Shown: positions 1 through 6,715, numbered from the stretch's first letter. The stretch is DNA of 7,070 nucleotides from JAYTQQ01 sp043784965 (GCA_043784965.1 JAYVXS010000072.1:1-7070); one strand, 5' to 3'. Numbers and translations are program-made. The notes: generated by a model from the letters alone, not told the origin.

Positions 1-630
1 CTGCTTAAATGCATCAACCATATAGTTAAGCCAACATCTGGTGAAATAATGTTTCACCAACAAAATTTAGTTCTCGCTCAGGGCGAGGCCCTGCTCGGTC
101 TTCGAAAGAAAATCGCAATGATTTTTCAAGGATTTAACTTGATCTCTCGCCATTCAGTTTTGAACAACACTTTGATGGGGGCTCTTTCAGAGACTTCTTC
201 GCTGAATAGTATTTTCGGAATATTTTCAAAAGCTCAAGTTGAGCAGGCCAATGAATATCTTCGTCTCGTAGGAATTGAAGACAAAATTAATGTGCGGGCT
301 TCGAAGTTATCTGGTGGGCAACAGCAAAGAGTAGCCATTGCGCGAGCACTCATGCAGAAGCCAGAGATATTATTGGCAGACGAGCCTGTGGCTAGCCTAG
401 ATCCTAGCACGGCAGATACGGTGATGAAGTATTTGAAATTTGTAAATCAAAAGTTTGCTGTAACTATAATATGTAATTTGCATTATTTGAGTCTGGTTCG
501 TGAGTACGCGACGAGAGTGATCGGCATCAAGGATGGGCGCATTGTGTTTGTCGGGCGGCCAGAAGAAATCACGGAGCAAACATTTCAAGATATCTATGGC
601 GAAACCTCAAAGAAAGTGGATATACGATGA
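1..630 (+). CDS. phnC: Phosphonate-type ABC transporter ATP-binding protein PhnC (5' end missing)
   Basis: This is the ATPase subunit of an importer of the PhnCDE family, which drives uptake of phosphonates or related phosphorus oxyanions (phosphite, phosphate esters) across the inner membrane. The frame is open from base 1 and its first residues, LLKCINHIVKPTSGEI, match the stretch just after the Walker A motif of PhnC. The gene therefore begins upstream of the window, and the ATG at 49 is internal. In the 209 visible residues I see the Q-loop (IFQGFNL, about residue 43), the ABC signature LSGGQQQRVAIARAL (about 103-117), Walker B ILLADE followed by the D-loop SLD (about 124-133), and the switch histidine in NLHYL (about 161). 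The Q-loop has Gly where relatives often have a second Gln. Walker A cannot be checked. The stop overlaps the phnE start as ATGA (627-630), so the two are coupled. A binding protein (phnD) is probably upstream. The exact substrate is unknown. Confidence 0.9.
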   Translation: MLKCINHIVKPTSGEIMFHQQNLVLAQGEALLGLRKKIAMIFQGFNLISRHSVLNNTLMGALSETSSLNSIFGIFSKAQVEQANEYLRLVGIEDKINVRASKLSGGQQQRVAIARALMQKPEILLADEPVASLDPSTADTVMKYLKFVNQKFAVTIICNLHYLSLVREYATRVIGIKDGRIVFVGRPEEITEQTFQDIYGETSKKVDIR

Positions 631-1646
631 GCCGTCGCCACGCCCTTTCATATTTATTTGATTCTTTTGGTTTTGCTTTCATTTTTCTTGTTCTAGCGCT
701 TGGTTTTGTCGGCCGTATAGACGATGAGTTGGCCCAGCTGGCGATAAATTTCAATATTTTTTCGGTATTTTTTATGACTGGGGCCATTGTTTGCAGATTT
801 CTTTATAGCCGAAAGGTTCTAACGCTTGGCCTGGTTATTTTTGATGACGACTTTTTAGTCGAGCGAATTACAATTAGAAATTTTTGGAAGTATCAGGCGC
901 TTTTGCTCTTTCTGCTTACTCTTATTTTGTCCATTATTGCTACAAAAATTAGTTTGATACAAATTCTCGAAAAAGACTCATTTAACCACGCTATGAATTT
1001 GTTTTCGCAAATGGCGCGACCCGATTGGCAAATTCTTCCAAAAGCAATTGTCAAACTAATCGAGACTATATTTATTGCCTTTATGGCGACAGTACTCGCC
1101 TTTCCATTTGCATTTACATTAAGTTTTTTGAGCGCAAAAAATTTAATGGGCGAAAATAAATTGAGTCTTATAATCTATTTTTTGCTCAGATTGACATTCA
1201 ATATTGTGCGTTCAGTAGAACCTGTTTTGTGGGCCATAGTGTTTTCTATTTGGGTCGGCTTTGGGCCCTACGCGGGCATGCTTGCACTCTTTGTTCACTC
1301 GCTTGCTAGTTTAACGAAGCAATTTTCTGAAATGATCGAGGGAGTAGATGACGGTCCCATCGAAGCCATTGCTTCGACCGGGGCCAAGCGTCTGCAAATC
1401 ATTTGGTTTGCCATCGTGCCACAGCTGATTTTGCCATTTATTTCTTTTACGATCTATCGCTGGGACATAAATGTGAGAATGGCCACAATTATCGGATTCG
1501 TTGGTGGCGGCGGCATTGGCGCCACCTTGCTCGAAGCTCAAGGTCAAGCACACTGGTCGCAGGTTGGATCTATTATTATAGTTGTCGCTTTTGTGGTTTG
1601 GCTGATGGATACCTTTTCGACCTACGTGAGGCAGGCGATTAAATGA
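627..1646 (+). CDS. phnE: Phosphonate-type ABC transporter permease PhnE
   Basis: This is the inner-membrane channel subunit partnering PhnC. The 339-residue product is very hydrophobic. The C-terminal two thirds are PhnE-like: an NLFSQMARPDW motif (about 124-134) precedes the first core membrane segment (about 138-160). The cytoplasmic EAA loop that docks on the ATPase reads EAIASTGAKRLQIIWFAIVP (236-255). A Gly-rich GFVGGGGIGATL stretch (280-291) is typical of the family, and a last membrane helix lies near 308-325. The N-terminal about 110 residues add roughly three further hydrophobic segments (about 11-28, 36-56, 86-105), making the protein longer than the usual 260-290 residues. The start codon overlaps the phnC stop (ATGA), which supports translational coupling, and there is no strong Shine-Dalgarno. 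The gene ends 12 bases from the convergent PBP gene with no hairpin terminator visible. Phosphite or phosphate-ester uptake would look the same at this level. Confidence 0.9.
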   Translation: MSRRHALSYLFDSFGFAFIFLVLALGFVGRIDDELAQLAINFNIFSVFFMTGAIVCRFLYSRKVLTLGLVIFDDDFLVERITIRNFWKYQALLLFLLTLILSIIATKISLIQILEKDSFNHAMNLFSQMARPDWQILPKAIVKLIETIFIAFMATVLAFPFAFTLSFLSAKNLMGENKLSLIIYFLLRLTFNIVRSVEPVLWAIVFSIWVGFGPYAGMLALFVHSLASLTKQFSEMIEGVDDGPIEAIASTGAKRLQIIWFAIVPQLILPFISFTIYRWDINVRMATIIGFVGGGGIGATLLEAQGQAHWSQVGSIIIVVAFVVWLMDTFSTYVRQAIK

Positions 1647-1658
1647 GAAGGTACCAGT

Positions 1659-3935
1659 TTACTTCCGAAAGACCAACTCAACATCTTCGAGTGGGATGCC
1701 TACTCTTTCGGGAACGCCTAATCCTTTTTGTTCCTCCACTGAGATCGTTTTGACATTAACTCCGAGTGGCCACCTGAAGTCATCTTGCGGAAGAGTACTT
1801 GCGAAACTTCGCATATAGTGAGCCCAAATAGGTACTGCTCCTGAGGCACCCGTTAGACTGGCACTCGAGTTATCATCGTATCCAACCCAGACAACCGCCA
1901 CATGATGCGGTGTGAATCCGGCGAACCAGGCATCTTTTTTATCATTCGTCGTTCCGGTTTTACCAGCCGCTGGAAAGTTCAAACCGCTTAGGCGAATGGC
2001 GCGGGCCGAACCGCTTAATATGGTTTGTTTCATCATGCTGACCAACTCGGCGGTAGGCTCTGGATCCAGACGCTGCTCTGAAGTGGTTTTATTTTCAATG
2101 ATGATGCCGCCATCGAGCTTTTCAATGCGAATGATAATATTGAGAGAGTTGTATTTTCCGAGTTGAGACAGCGTCGAATAGGCTTGTAAAACTTCCCATG
2201 GAAACAATTCAAATGCACCCAATGACAAAGATGGAACGGTATCTAGAGAAGAGGTAATGCCAAGCTTTCGGGCGGTGTCAACAATCGAGGAGAGTCCGGT
2301 GGCTAGAGCAGTGGAGGCGGTGGCCGCATTTAGGGATTCTTTCAATGCAAAAAAAGCCGGAATACTTCCGAAATATTTAGCTTCGTAATTTTTAGGTGTC
2401 CATGACTGGCCTTCATATTTGTGGGTGAATGGTTCATCTCTTACAAGGCTTAACGGATTGAATTCAGGTTTCGCCTCAAGTGCTGTCAAAAATACTATAG
2501 GCTTCATGATAGAGCCGACTTGTCGGTGACTTTCAATGGCTCGGTTGTATTGGGTGGACGTGAAGTTTCTTCCTCCGACCATGGCACTAATATATCCGCT
2601 TTCGGGATCTCCTGATAGAAATGAGACCTCGACATTTTTTCCTTGAACTTTCAATTGTTGGACGAGTTTATTGTTTTTTTCTAAATTTAGAATTCCGGCT
2701 TTGACGGCTTGATGGGCGGCCTCTTGGGCTCGAAGATTTAGGGTGGTAAAAACTTTTAAGCCGTTGCTCTCATCAATTCCAGCCGTTTCAAGTTGTTTGC
2801 GGACGGCACTGACAAAATATGGTGCGGGCTCACTCAAGCTCTTTTCCGTGGTCTTAGGCAGAGGTGCAGACCTTGCGGTTACAGATTGAGCACTTGTAAT
2901 TTGCTTAAGTTCTAACATTCGATCGAGAACTCGAGCTCGTCGTTTTAAAGCATTTTCAGGGCGGGTGACTGGATTATAGAGGCCCGGTCCGTTTACTAGT
3001 GCGGCCACTAGAGCGCATTGCTCAAGATTCAAATCCTTGAGTTCCGTTCCGAAATAGTGGTCGGCTGCCGCTGCGAATCCTCTGATTTCAAAGGGACCAC
3101 TTATGCCCATATAAATGAGGTTTATATAGGTTTCCAAAATGTCATCTTTGCTGATGCGACTTTCGAGGAGTACGGACATAACAAATTCTTTTATCTTACG
3201 TGCGAAAGAGCGTTCAGAGGTTAAAAAGTAGTTTTTTACCAGTTGTTGGGTGATGGTGCTCCCGCCCTGAGTGCGACGACCAGAGCGTAGATTTGCGAGT
3301 GCTGCCCGCGCAATACTCGTGAAGCTCACGGCACCATGCTCAAAATATTGTGAATCTTCAATTGCCAGAAGTGCATTAAGACAATTGGCCGGAACCTCGC
3401 CAAGGCTTACAATCCTACGAATTGTCGGCTTTTTGCCGTAATACTGAGCAAAAAGTTCGGGTTCGATTTCGAGACCGGCCGCTGCTGAGAGAGGCGTTCC
3501 AGCAAAGGTTCCTACCACTTTCGAATTGCCATCAAGGACTAACAATTGGGGAATGCTTTGCGCTTCGCTATTTCTAAAACTCACGCAATTTGAAATTTCT
3601 CCTAGATTAAATGTGACCAGTACGCTTTGGCACTCTTGGGCACTCCAAATACTAAAATCACTCGGCTGGAGTGGAAGAGAAAAATCACGCTTGCGAAAAT
3701 GTTTGCGACCGAACAATTTTTGAAAATACTCGGAAGTAAAGGTGGCGCCAGTAACAATTCTCTGAGGAGCAGAATAGAATTCAATGGGTGGCACAAATCT
3801 CTTTTGAGCAAAGCGACTCTCAATTTCTCCATCAAGTTGGTAGACCCAAAAAATGAAACTGATGCCAACGAGCGTTAGTAAGAGCAAAGAAGTTAATGTG
3901 AGCGCCTTTAGCATATTCTTATTGTCCATAGCCAT
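1659..3935 (-). CDS. mrcB: Bifunctional class A penicillin-binding protein, PBP1B-like (peptidoglycan glycosyltransferase/transpeptidase)
   Basis: The enzyme polymerises lipid II into glycan strands and cross-links the stem peptides at the periplasmic face of the inner membrane. Its 758 residues give a short cytoplasmic tail and one signal-anchor helix (about 11-32), then a region about 45-165 that resembles the UB2H domain of PBP1B (FYSAPQRIVTG). The GT51 domain follows, with catalytic Glu193 in AIEDSQYFEH, the RRTQGGSTITQQLVKN motif (220-235) and the second acidic residue Glu250 in RKIKE. The transpeptidase domain has SxxK at Ser475-Lys478 (GSIMK), SLN at 534-536 and KTGTT at 659-663. All catalytic motifs are intact, so it should be active and bind beta-lactams. 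There is no PBP1A-type OB insertion visible, which favours PBP1B. A second in-frame ATG at 3929 has a better Shine-Dalgarno (AAGGA, 5-base spacing) than the ATG at 3935, so the real start may be two codons later. It is transcribed divergently from the DUF507-groES operon. Confidence 0.93.
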   Translation of the reverse strand: MAMDNKNMLKALTLTSLLLLTLVGISFIFWVYQLDGEIESRFAQKRFVPPIEFYSAPQRIVTGATFTSEYFQKLFGRKHFRKRDFSLPLQPSDFSIWSAQECQSVLVTFNLGEISNCVSFRNSEAQSIPQLLVLDGNSKVVGTFAGTPLSAAAGLEIEPELFAQYYGKKPTIRRIVSLGEVPANCLNALLAIEDSQYFEHGAVSFTSIARAALANLRSGRRTQGGSTITQQLVKNYFLTSERSFARKIKEFVMSVLLESRISKDDILETYINLIYMGISGPFEIRGFAAAADHYFGTELKDLNLEQCALVAALVNGPGLYNPVTRPENALKRRARVLDRMLELKQITSAQSVTARSAPLPKTTEKSLSEPAPYFVSAVRKQLETAGIDESNGLKVFTTLNLRAQEAAHQAVKAGILNLEKNNKLVQQLKVQGKNVEVSFLSGDPESGYISAMVGGRNFTSTQYNRAIESHRQVGSIMKPIVFLTALEAKPEFNPLSLVRDEPFTHKYEGQSWTPKNYEAKYFGSIPAFFALKESLNAATASTALATGLSSIVDTARKLGITSSLDTVPSLSLGAFELFPWEVLQAYSTLSQLGKYNSLNIIIRIEKLDGGIIIENKTTSEQRLDPEPTAELVSMMKQTILSGSARAIRLSGLNFPAAGKTGTTNDKKDAWFAGFTPHHVAVVWVGYDDNSSASLTGASGAVPIWAHYMRSFASTLPQDDFRWPLGVNVKTISVEEQKGLGVPERVGIPLEDVELVFRK

Positions 3936-3945
3936 CCTTACCTAC

Positions 3946-3974
3946 TTGACATTAAGGCGAAGCCTTCGTTTAGT
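3946..3974 (+). promoter_or_regulatory. Candidate sigma70-type promoter for the DUF507-groES operon
   Basis: A perfect -35 hexamer TTGACA (3946-3951) is followed, after a 17-base spacer, by TTTAGT (3969-3974), which matches four of six bases of the -10 consensus. Transcription would begin close to 3981, which is the A of the first DUF507 start codon, so the mRNA could be leaderless. This agrees with the lack of a Shine-Dalgarno in front of that ATG. The promoter call is inferred from sequence only. Confidence 0.5.
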
Positions 3975-3977
3975 CAA
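3949..3977 (-). promoter_or_regulatory. Candidate promoter for the PBP1B-like gene, face to face with the operon promoter
   Basis: On the - strand TTGACT (3977-3972) could serve as a -35, with TAATGT (3954-3949) as a weak -10 (three of six consensus bases) after a 17-base spacer. This predicts a start near 3942 and a leader of about 7-13 bases. The site overlaps the + strand promoter almost completely, each -35 covering the other's -10. The weak -10 keeps confidence low. Confidence 0.35.
3954..3968. repeat. Small nested palindromes in the divergent promoter spacer
   Basis: AAGGC-GAA-GCCTT (3954-3966) and CGAAG-C-CTTCG (3958-3968) are perfect overlapping inverted repeats located between the -35 and -10 elements of both putative promoters. 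Flanking TTGAC (3946-3950) and GTCAA (3973-3977) are also an inverted pair around nearly the same centre. An operator for a dimeric regulator is possible, but no known site is recognised. Confidence 0.45.
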
Positions 3978-3980
3978 AGT

Positions 3981-4259
3981 ATGAGAATTACTCCCATACA
4001 AATGGACCGTTTAGTTCGCAAGATTTTTGACGAGCTGAAAAAGCAAAATGCTATCGAGTTTAAAGAATCCGAAGACAAAGTATTTAAAAAAGCGGTGGCC
4101 TACGTTGCTGCTGATTTCGCCAAAGAGGCGCATCTCGATATTGAGGTGAATAAGATGCTTGATCAGCTCGAAAAGAAGAATCCAGGTGAATTTCAGCGCT
4201 ATAAGATGTTTCCACTTTTAAAAAAGAGAATGGCTCAAGAAAAAGGCATAGTTTTATGA
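3981..4259 (+). CDS. DUF507 family protein (first of a tandem pair)
   Basis: This encodes a 92-residue, highly charged, probably all-helical cytosolic protein with no signal peptide or membrane segment. The N-terminal MRITPIQMDRLVRKIFDELKKQ pattern, the central acidic/basic helix, and the ending YKMFPLLKKRMAQEKGIVL are what I know from DUF507 proteins, a family of unknown function common in deltaproteobacteria and often found as two adjacent genes. No catalytic motif can be seen. The ATG has no convincing Shine-Dalgarno upstream and sits at the predicted transcription start, so leaderless translation is possible. Its stop overlaps the next start codon (ATGA at 4256-4259), giving tight coupling to the second DUF507 gene. 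Function is not assigned. Confidence 0.85.
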   Translation: MRITPIQMDRLVRKIFDELKKQNAIEFKESEDKVFKKAVAYVAADFAKEAHLDIEVNKMLDQLEKKNPGEFQRYKMFPLLKKRMAQEKGIVL

Positions 4260-4531
4260 TCTTGTCTGAAGAACGCCAAGGTCACTTGGCAAAACTAATA
4301 ATCGATGGAATTTGGAATGATGACCTTGTTGAATATACCGACGAAGATTCGGCAATGCGAGTTGCTCGCAAGGCAATTGCCCTTTGGGTAGCCGACCAAG
4401 CGAATGTTGATGAATCAGTTCGCACAAAAATCGGCTCTTTGAAAAGATCTTTGCTTGAAGGTTCCCCTGAATGGGATGTAATGTACGCCAAATATTACGA
4501 CGAGGAGATGAGAAAATATGGCAGCAAATAA
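4256..4531 (+). CDS. DUF507 family protein (second of a tandem pair)
   Basis: This encodes a 91-residue acidic, helical, cytosolic protein. The opening MILSEERQGHLAKLIIDGIW, the middle YTDEDSAMRVARKAI and the ending SPEWDVMYAKYYDEEMRKYGSK follow the DUF507 consensus closely, and it fits the family better than its upstream neighbour. The two proteins share length and layout, consistent with an old duplication and a possible heterodimer (inference). An AAAAGG box (4241-4246) lies 9 bases before the ATG. The last 14 bases overlap the start of the tailed groES, and the Shine-Dalgarno of that gene (AGGAG, 4503-4507) lies inside this reading frame, so the three genes are probably made in fixed proportion. 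Biochemical function is unknown. Confidence 0.9.
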   Translation: MILSEERQGHLAKLIIDGIWNDDLVEYTDEDSAMRVARKAIALWVADQANVDESVRTKIGSLKRSLLEGSPEWDVMYAKYYDEEMRKYGSK

Positions 4532-5099
4532 GAAAATAAAAGTGGCTTCAAAAGCAAAGTCAAAAAAGCCGAAAGTGAAAGTCGCTGCTAAAAAGGCTGC
4601 ACCTAAAAAGGCTGCAGCTAAAAAGGCTGCAGCTAAAAAGGCGGCTGTAAAGAAAAGCGCTTCGAAAAAACCAGCTACGAAAAAGACCGCTTTGAAAAAA
4701 CCGGCAACAAAAAAGAACCTTAGCATAAAGAAAACGGCCACTCCTCTAAAAAAAGCAAAAGCCCCCGTGCTTGCTTCTACAAAAGCCAAAACCAAAGAAA
4801 ACTACGCAAAGGTCTTCTCGCCGCTCGACGATCGTATTTTGGTCGATACTTTGCCATCTGAAACTGTCACTCCTGGTGGACTTATCATCCCAGATTCAGC
4901 ACAAGAAAAGCAGAGTCGTGGTGTTGTCGTTGCAGTTGGTCCAGGTAGACGAAACAAAAAGGCAAAATTGCGTCCCTTGGATGTTCAATTAGGCGATCAG
5001 ATCATTTATGCAAAGCATTCTGGTACAGCCATTGAAATTCTCGGCAAAGAAGTTTTGATCATTCGTGAAGAAGACGTCTTGGGAATCGTTAATAAATAG
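4518..5099 (+). CDS. groES: GroES-type co-chaperonin with a Lys/Ala-rich N-terminal tail
   Basis: GroES caps the GroEL chamber during protein folding in the cytosol. The 193-residue product is about twice the normal length. Residues about 94-193 are a complete GroES domain: SPLDDRILVD at its start, a mobile loop with GGLIIP (110-115, the hydrophobic GroEL-binding tripeptide conserved), RGVVVAVGPG, then PLDVQLGDQIIYAKHSGT and the closing EVLIIREEDVLGIV. Residues 1 to about 88 are low-complexity, almost only Lys, Ala, Ser, Pro and Thr, like histone H1 or AlgP-type tails, with KAAAK-type repeats at about residues 25-44. The roof-loop region is unusually basic (RRNKKAKLR, 134-142). There is no groEL beside it, so this is probably a secondary co-chaperonin. 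From memory, B. bacteriovorus has a second, unlinked groES; correspondence is unverified. The start overlaps the DUF507 gene by 14 bases. A start nearer the GroES domain is unlikely, since the tail is an open, coherent frame with a usable Shine-Dalgarno. Confidence 0.9.
   Translation: MAANKKIKVASKAKSKKPKVKVAAKKAAPKKAAAKKAAAKKAAVKKSASKKPATKKTALKKPATKKNLSIKKTATPLKKAKAPVLASTKAKTKENYAKVFSPLDDRILVDTLPSETVTPGGLIIPDSAQEKQSRGVVVAVGPGRRNKKAKLRPLDVQLGDQIIYAKHSGTAIEILGKEVLIIREEDVLGIVNK
4590..4649 (+). repeat. Four tandem 15-base units in the groES tail
   Basis: Four consecutive 15-base units begin at 4590, 4605, 4620 and 4635. The second and third are identical (AAAAAGGCTGCAGCT), the first differs by one base, and the fourth diverges at its end. 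They encode KKAAP/KKAAA-type pentapeptides. Being a multiple of three, copy-number change would lengthen or shorten the tail without breaking the frame. Confidence 0.85.
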
Positions 5100-5116
5100 T
5101 TTTGAATGAATGAAAG

Positions 5117-5139
5117 CGCGGCAGACTTGTTTGCCCGCG
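5117..5139 (+). other. Weak leader hairpin before the outer-membrane protein gene
   Basis: CGCGGCA (5117-5123) can pair with TGCCCGCG (5132-5139) with one bulged C and an 8-base loop. There is no T-run after it, so it is not an intrinsic terminator. It may be an mRNA stability or processing element between the groES stop and the downstream Shine-Dalgarno, or chance. Confidence 0.3.
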
Positions 5140-5166
5140 TATCTATCAATTGCAAGGGGATCTTGT

Positions 5167-6651
5167 ATGCTGAAGAAATTTTTATATGCGCTTTTACTTA
5201 TAAGCTTGAGCTCACCAGCGTTGCTCTCAAGTAAGGCTCAGGCGGGGGATATTAGCTGGTCTGGTCTCTATCGATTCGAATATTTTCAGAGTGAAAATTT
5301 AGAGCTCGATGGGATTAAGCGCCGCGATGGCTACTTTTTGCATCATCTCGTCATGAATCCAAAATTTTCTGCAGCTGACGGACTCACTATCTATTCAAGA
5401 TTTGATTTATTCAACAATTGTCAGTTTGGCCAAAATGGTCAAGCGGGTCAGTTTCTGGGTGACGGTGTGACCAATAGCCAGAATTGCAGTACGGCAGTTC
5501 CGACTCCTGCGAATGGCAAGTCGAATGTTTTTTCAAGCTCGCAAAACCCTGAGTCACTTTTAGTAAACGAGCTCTATCTTTCGTGGATTCAAGAATTCGG
5601 CGTGTTTGTAGCGGGTCGAGCACCCCTTCAATTTGGCCTAGGTTTGACTTATCATGCTGGTGCTGGGCAATTTGATCATTGGCTCACTAATGAAGACATG
5701 GTCGGATATAAATTTATTTTCGGAAATTTATTTATTATGCCAATACTTGGCAAGGTTAATCAGGGAAGCAACAATGGCCAAGCCAATATGGACATAGGCG
5801 GAGGGGTTACTGATTATATGATTCATGTACAGTACGATAATCCTGAAACCGATCTGTCTCTAGGTGTATTTGCTCAGATTCGCACGGCTTCTAGTTATGG
5901 TGATGACACGCCAACTGGAGTCAACGGTGCGGGTGGTGTGGGTGCGACCAATCGGTTTGGATTTAAAAATCAAAATATTAATTTATTTTCTAAGCAAAAA
6001 CTGGGTGAGCTTTCTGTCGGTGTGGAAGCTGGACTTCAAAGCGGGAGCAACGGTGCTTTAACTTCAGACGGAATCCAGGGTTCTATGAATAGTTTTGGTT
6101 TGGCTGCAGAGCTTAACTATGCTCGAAAGTCTAGTGGTTGGTCGCATGCACTTAAGTTTGGTGCTGCGAGCGGGGATGATCCGGGTACAAAAGATGTTTA
6201 TGAGGGCTATACCTATAATCGCAATTACAATGTTGCGCTCCTAATGCTAAATCGCCCTTTAGGCAGAGCCAATTTTTTGCGAACCCAACTCATTCGCGAT
6301 ACAACGACTGAAGCCTCAAATAATATTGATAATGAGGCTCTGAGCAATGTCGTTTATATAGCTCCGTCAACCGATTATAAAGTGCGTGACAATTTAAGTT
6401 TCGGTGCTACGCTTTTATATGCAAGGTTACAACAGGATCCAATATTAATAGGTGGAACTGCTGCGGGCACTGCAAAAGATCTTGGTTTCGAGACGGATTT
6501 TAGATTGAATTATAAGCCTTATGAGCGATTCACCTGGCTGACTGAAATCGGATTTTTATTTCCGGGATCTGCTTGGTTGGGTGGGGCATCGCCAGGTTTC
6601 GGTAATTCCTTTGCTTATGGATTAAGTACCAAGGCCGCCATCAGCTTTTGA
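5167..6651 (+). CDS. Predicted outer-membrane beta-barrel protein, family not identified
   Basis: This 494-residue protein starts at the ATG at 5167, where AAGGGGA (5154-5160) sits 6 bases upstream and a clear signal peptide begins (Lys3-Lys4, a Leu-rich core at 5-20, cleavage after AQA at about residue 26). The same frame is open further upstream to 5110, but that would bury the signal peptide. The mature part alternates short amphipathic strands with Gly/Asn/Ser-rich loops, contains a porin-like GRAPLQFGLGLTY segment, and ends in ...KAAISF with a C-terminal Phe, the usual recognition signal for BAM-dependent barrel insertion. Two Cys (85 and 107) sit in one early Asn/Gln/Gly-rich loop and could form a disulfide. 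A channel, porin or surface role is likely, but I do not recognise the substrate or a named family. It lies 67 bases after groES and has the strong terminator at 6745 behind it. Confidence 0.85.
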   Translation: MLKKFLYALLLISLSSPALLSSKAQAGDISWSGLYRFEYFQSENLELDGIKRRDGYFLHHLVMNPKFSAADGLTIYSRFDLFNNCQFGQNGQAGQFLGDGVTNSQNCSTAVPTPANGKSNVFSSSQNPESLLVNELYLSWIQEFGVFVAGRAPLQFGLGLTYHAGAGQFDHWLTNEDMVGYKFIFGNLFIMPILGKVNQGSNNGQANMDIGGGVTDYMIHVQYDNPETDLSLGVFAQIRTASSYGDDTPTGVNGAGGVGATNRFGFKNQNINLFSKQKLGELSVGVEAGLQSGSNGALTSDGIQGSMNSFGLAAELNYARKSSGWSHALKFGAASGDDPGTKDVYEGYTYNRNYNVALLMLNRPLGRANFLRTQLIRDTTTEASNNIDNEALSNVVYIAPSTDYKVRDNLSFGATLLYARLQQDPILIGGTAAGTAKDLGFETDFRLNYKPYERFTWLTEIGFLFPGSAWLGGASPGFGNSFAYGLSTKAAISF

Positions 6652-6653
6652 TC

Positions 6654-6715
6654 GCAGCTTGTATTAGCAGCTTGTATTAGCAACTTGAACGCAGCTTGTT
6701 TTGCATCTTGATTTT
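6654..6715 (+). repeat. Degenerate short tandem repeat array downstream of the barrel gene
   Basis: Five head-to-tail units of 11-13 bases share a GCAGCTTG-like core: GCAGCTTGTATTA (6654-6666), an identical copy (6667-6679), GCAACTTGAAC (6680-6690), GCAGCTTGTTTT (6691-6702) and GCATCTTGATTTT (6703-6715). They lie between the stop codon and the terminator, so they would be in the 3' untranslated part of the mRNA. No function is recognised. Confidence 0.7.

Noticed and set aside
49..630. phnC starting at the ATG at 49
   Set aside because: The frame continues upstream to base 1 with family-matching sequence, so the ATG is internal and the gene is cut by the window edge.
3602..3878. Overlapping frames on both strands within the PBP gene (+ 3627-3878, - 3602-3868)
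   Set aside because: They lie wholly inside a well-supported coding sequence with intact catalytic motifs and show no family resemblance or ribosome-binding site.
4415..4795. 126-residue - strand frame rich in Phe/Ala
   Set aside because: It is the antisense shadow of the Lys/Ala-rich groES tail; AAA and GCN codons read backwards give Phe and Ala/Ser strings that mimic membrane segments.
5117..5139. Intrinsic terminator between groES and the barrel gene
   Set aside because: The stem is short with a bulge and has no T-run; it is kept only as a weak leader hairpin.
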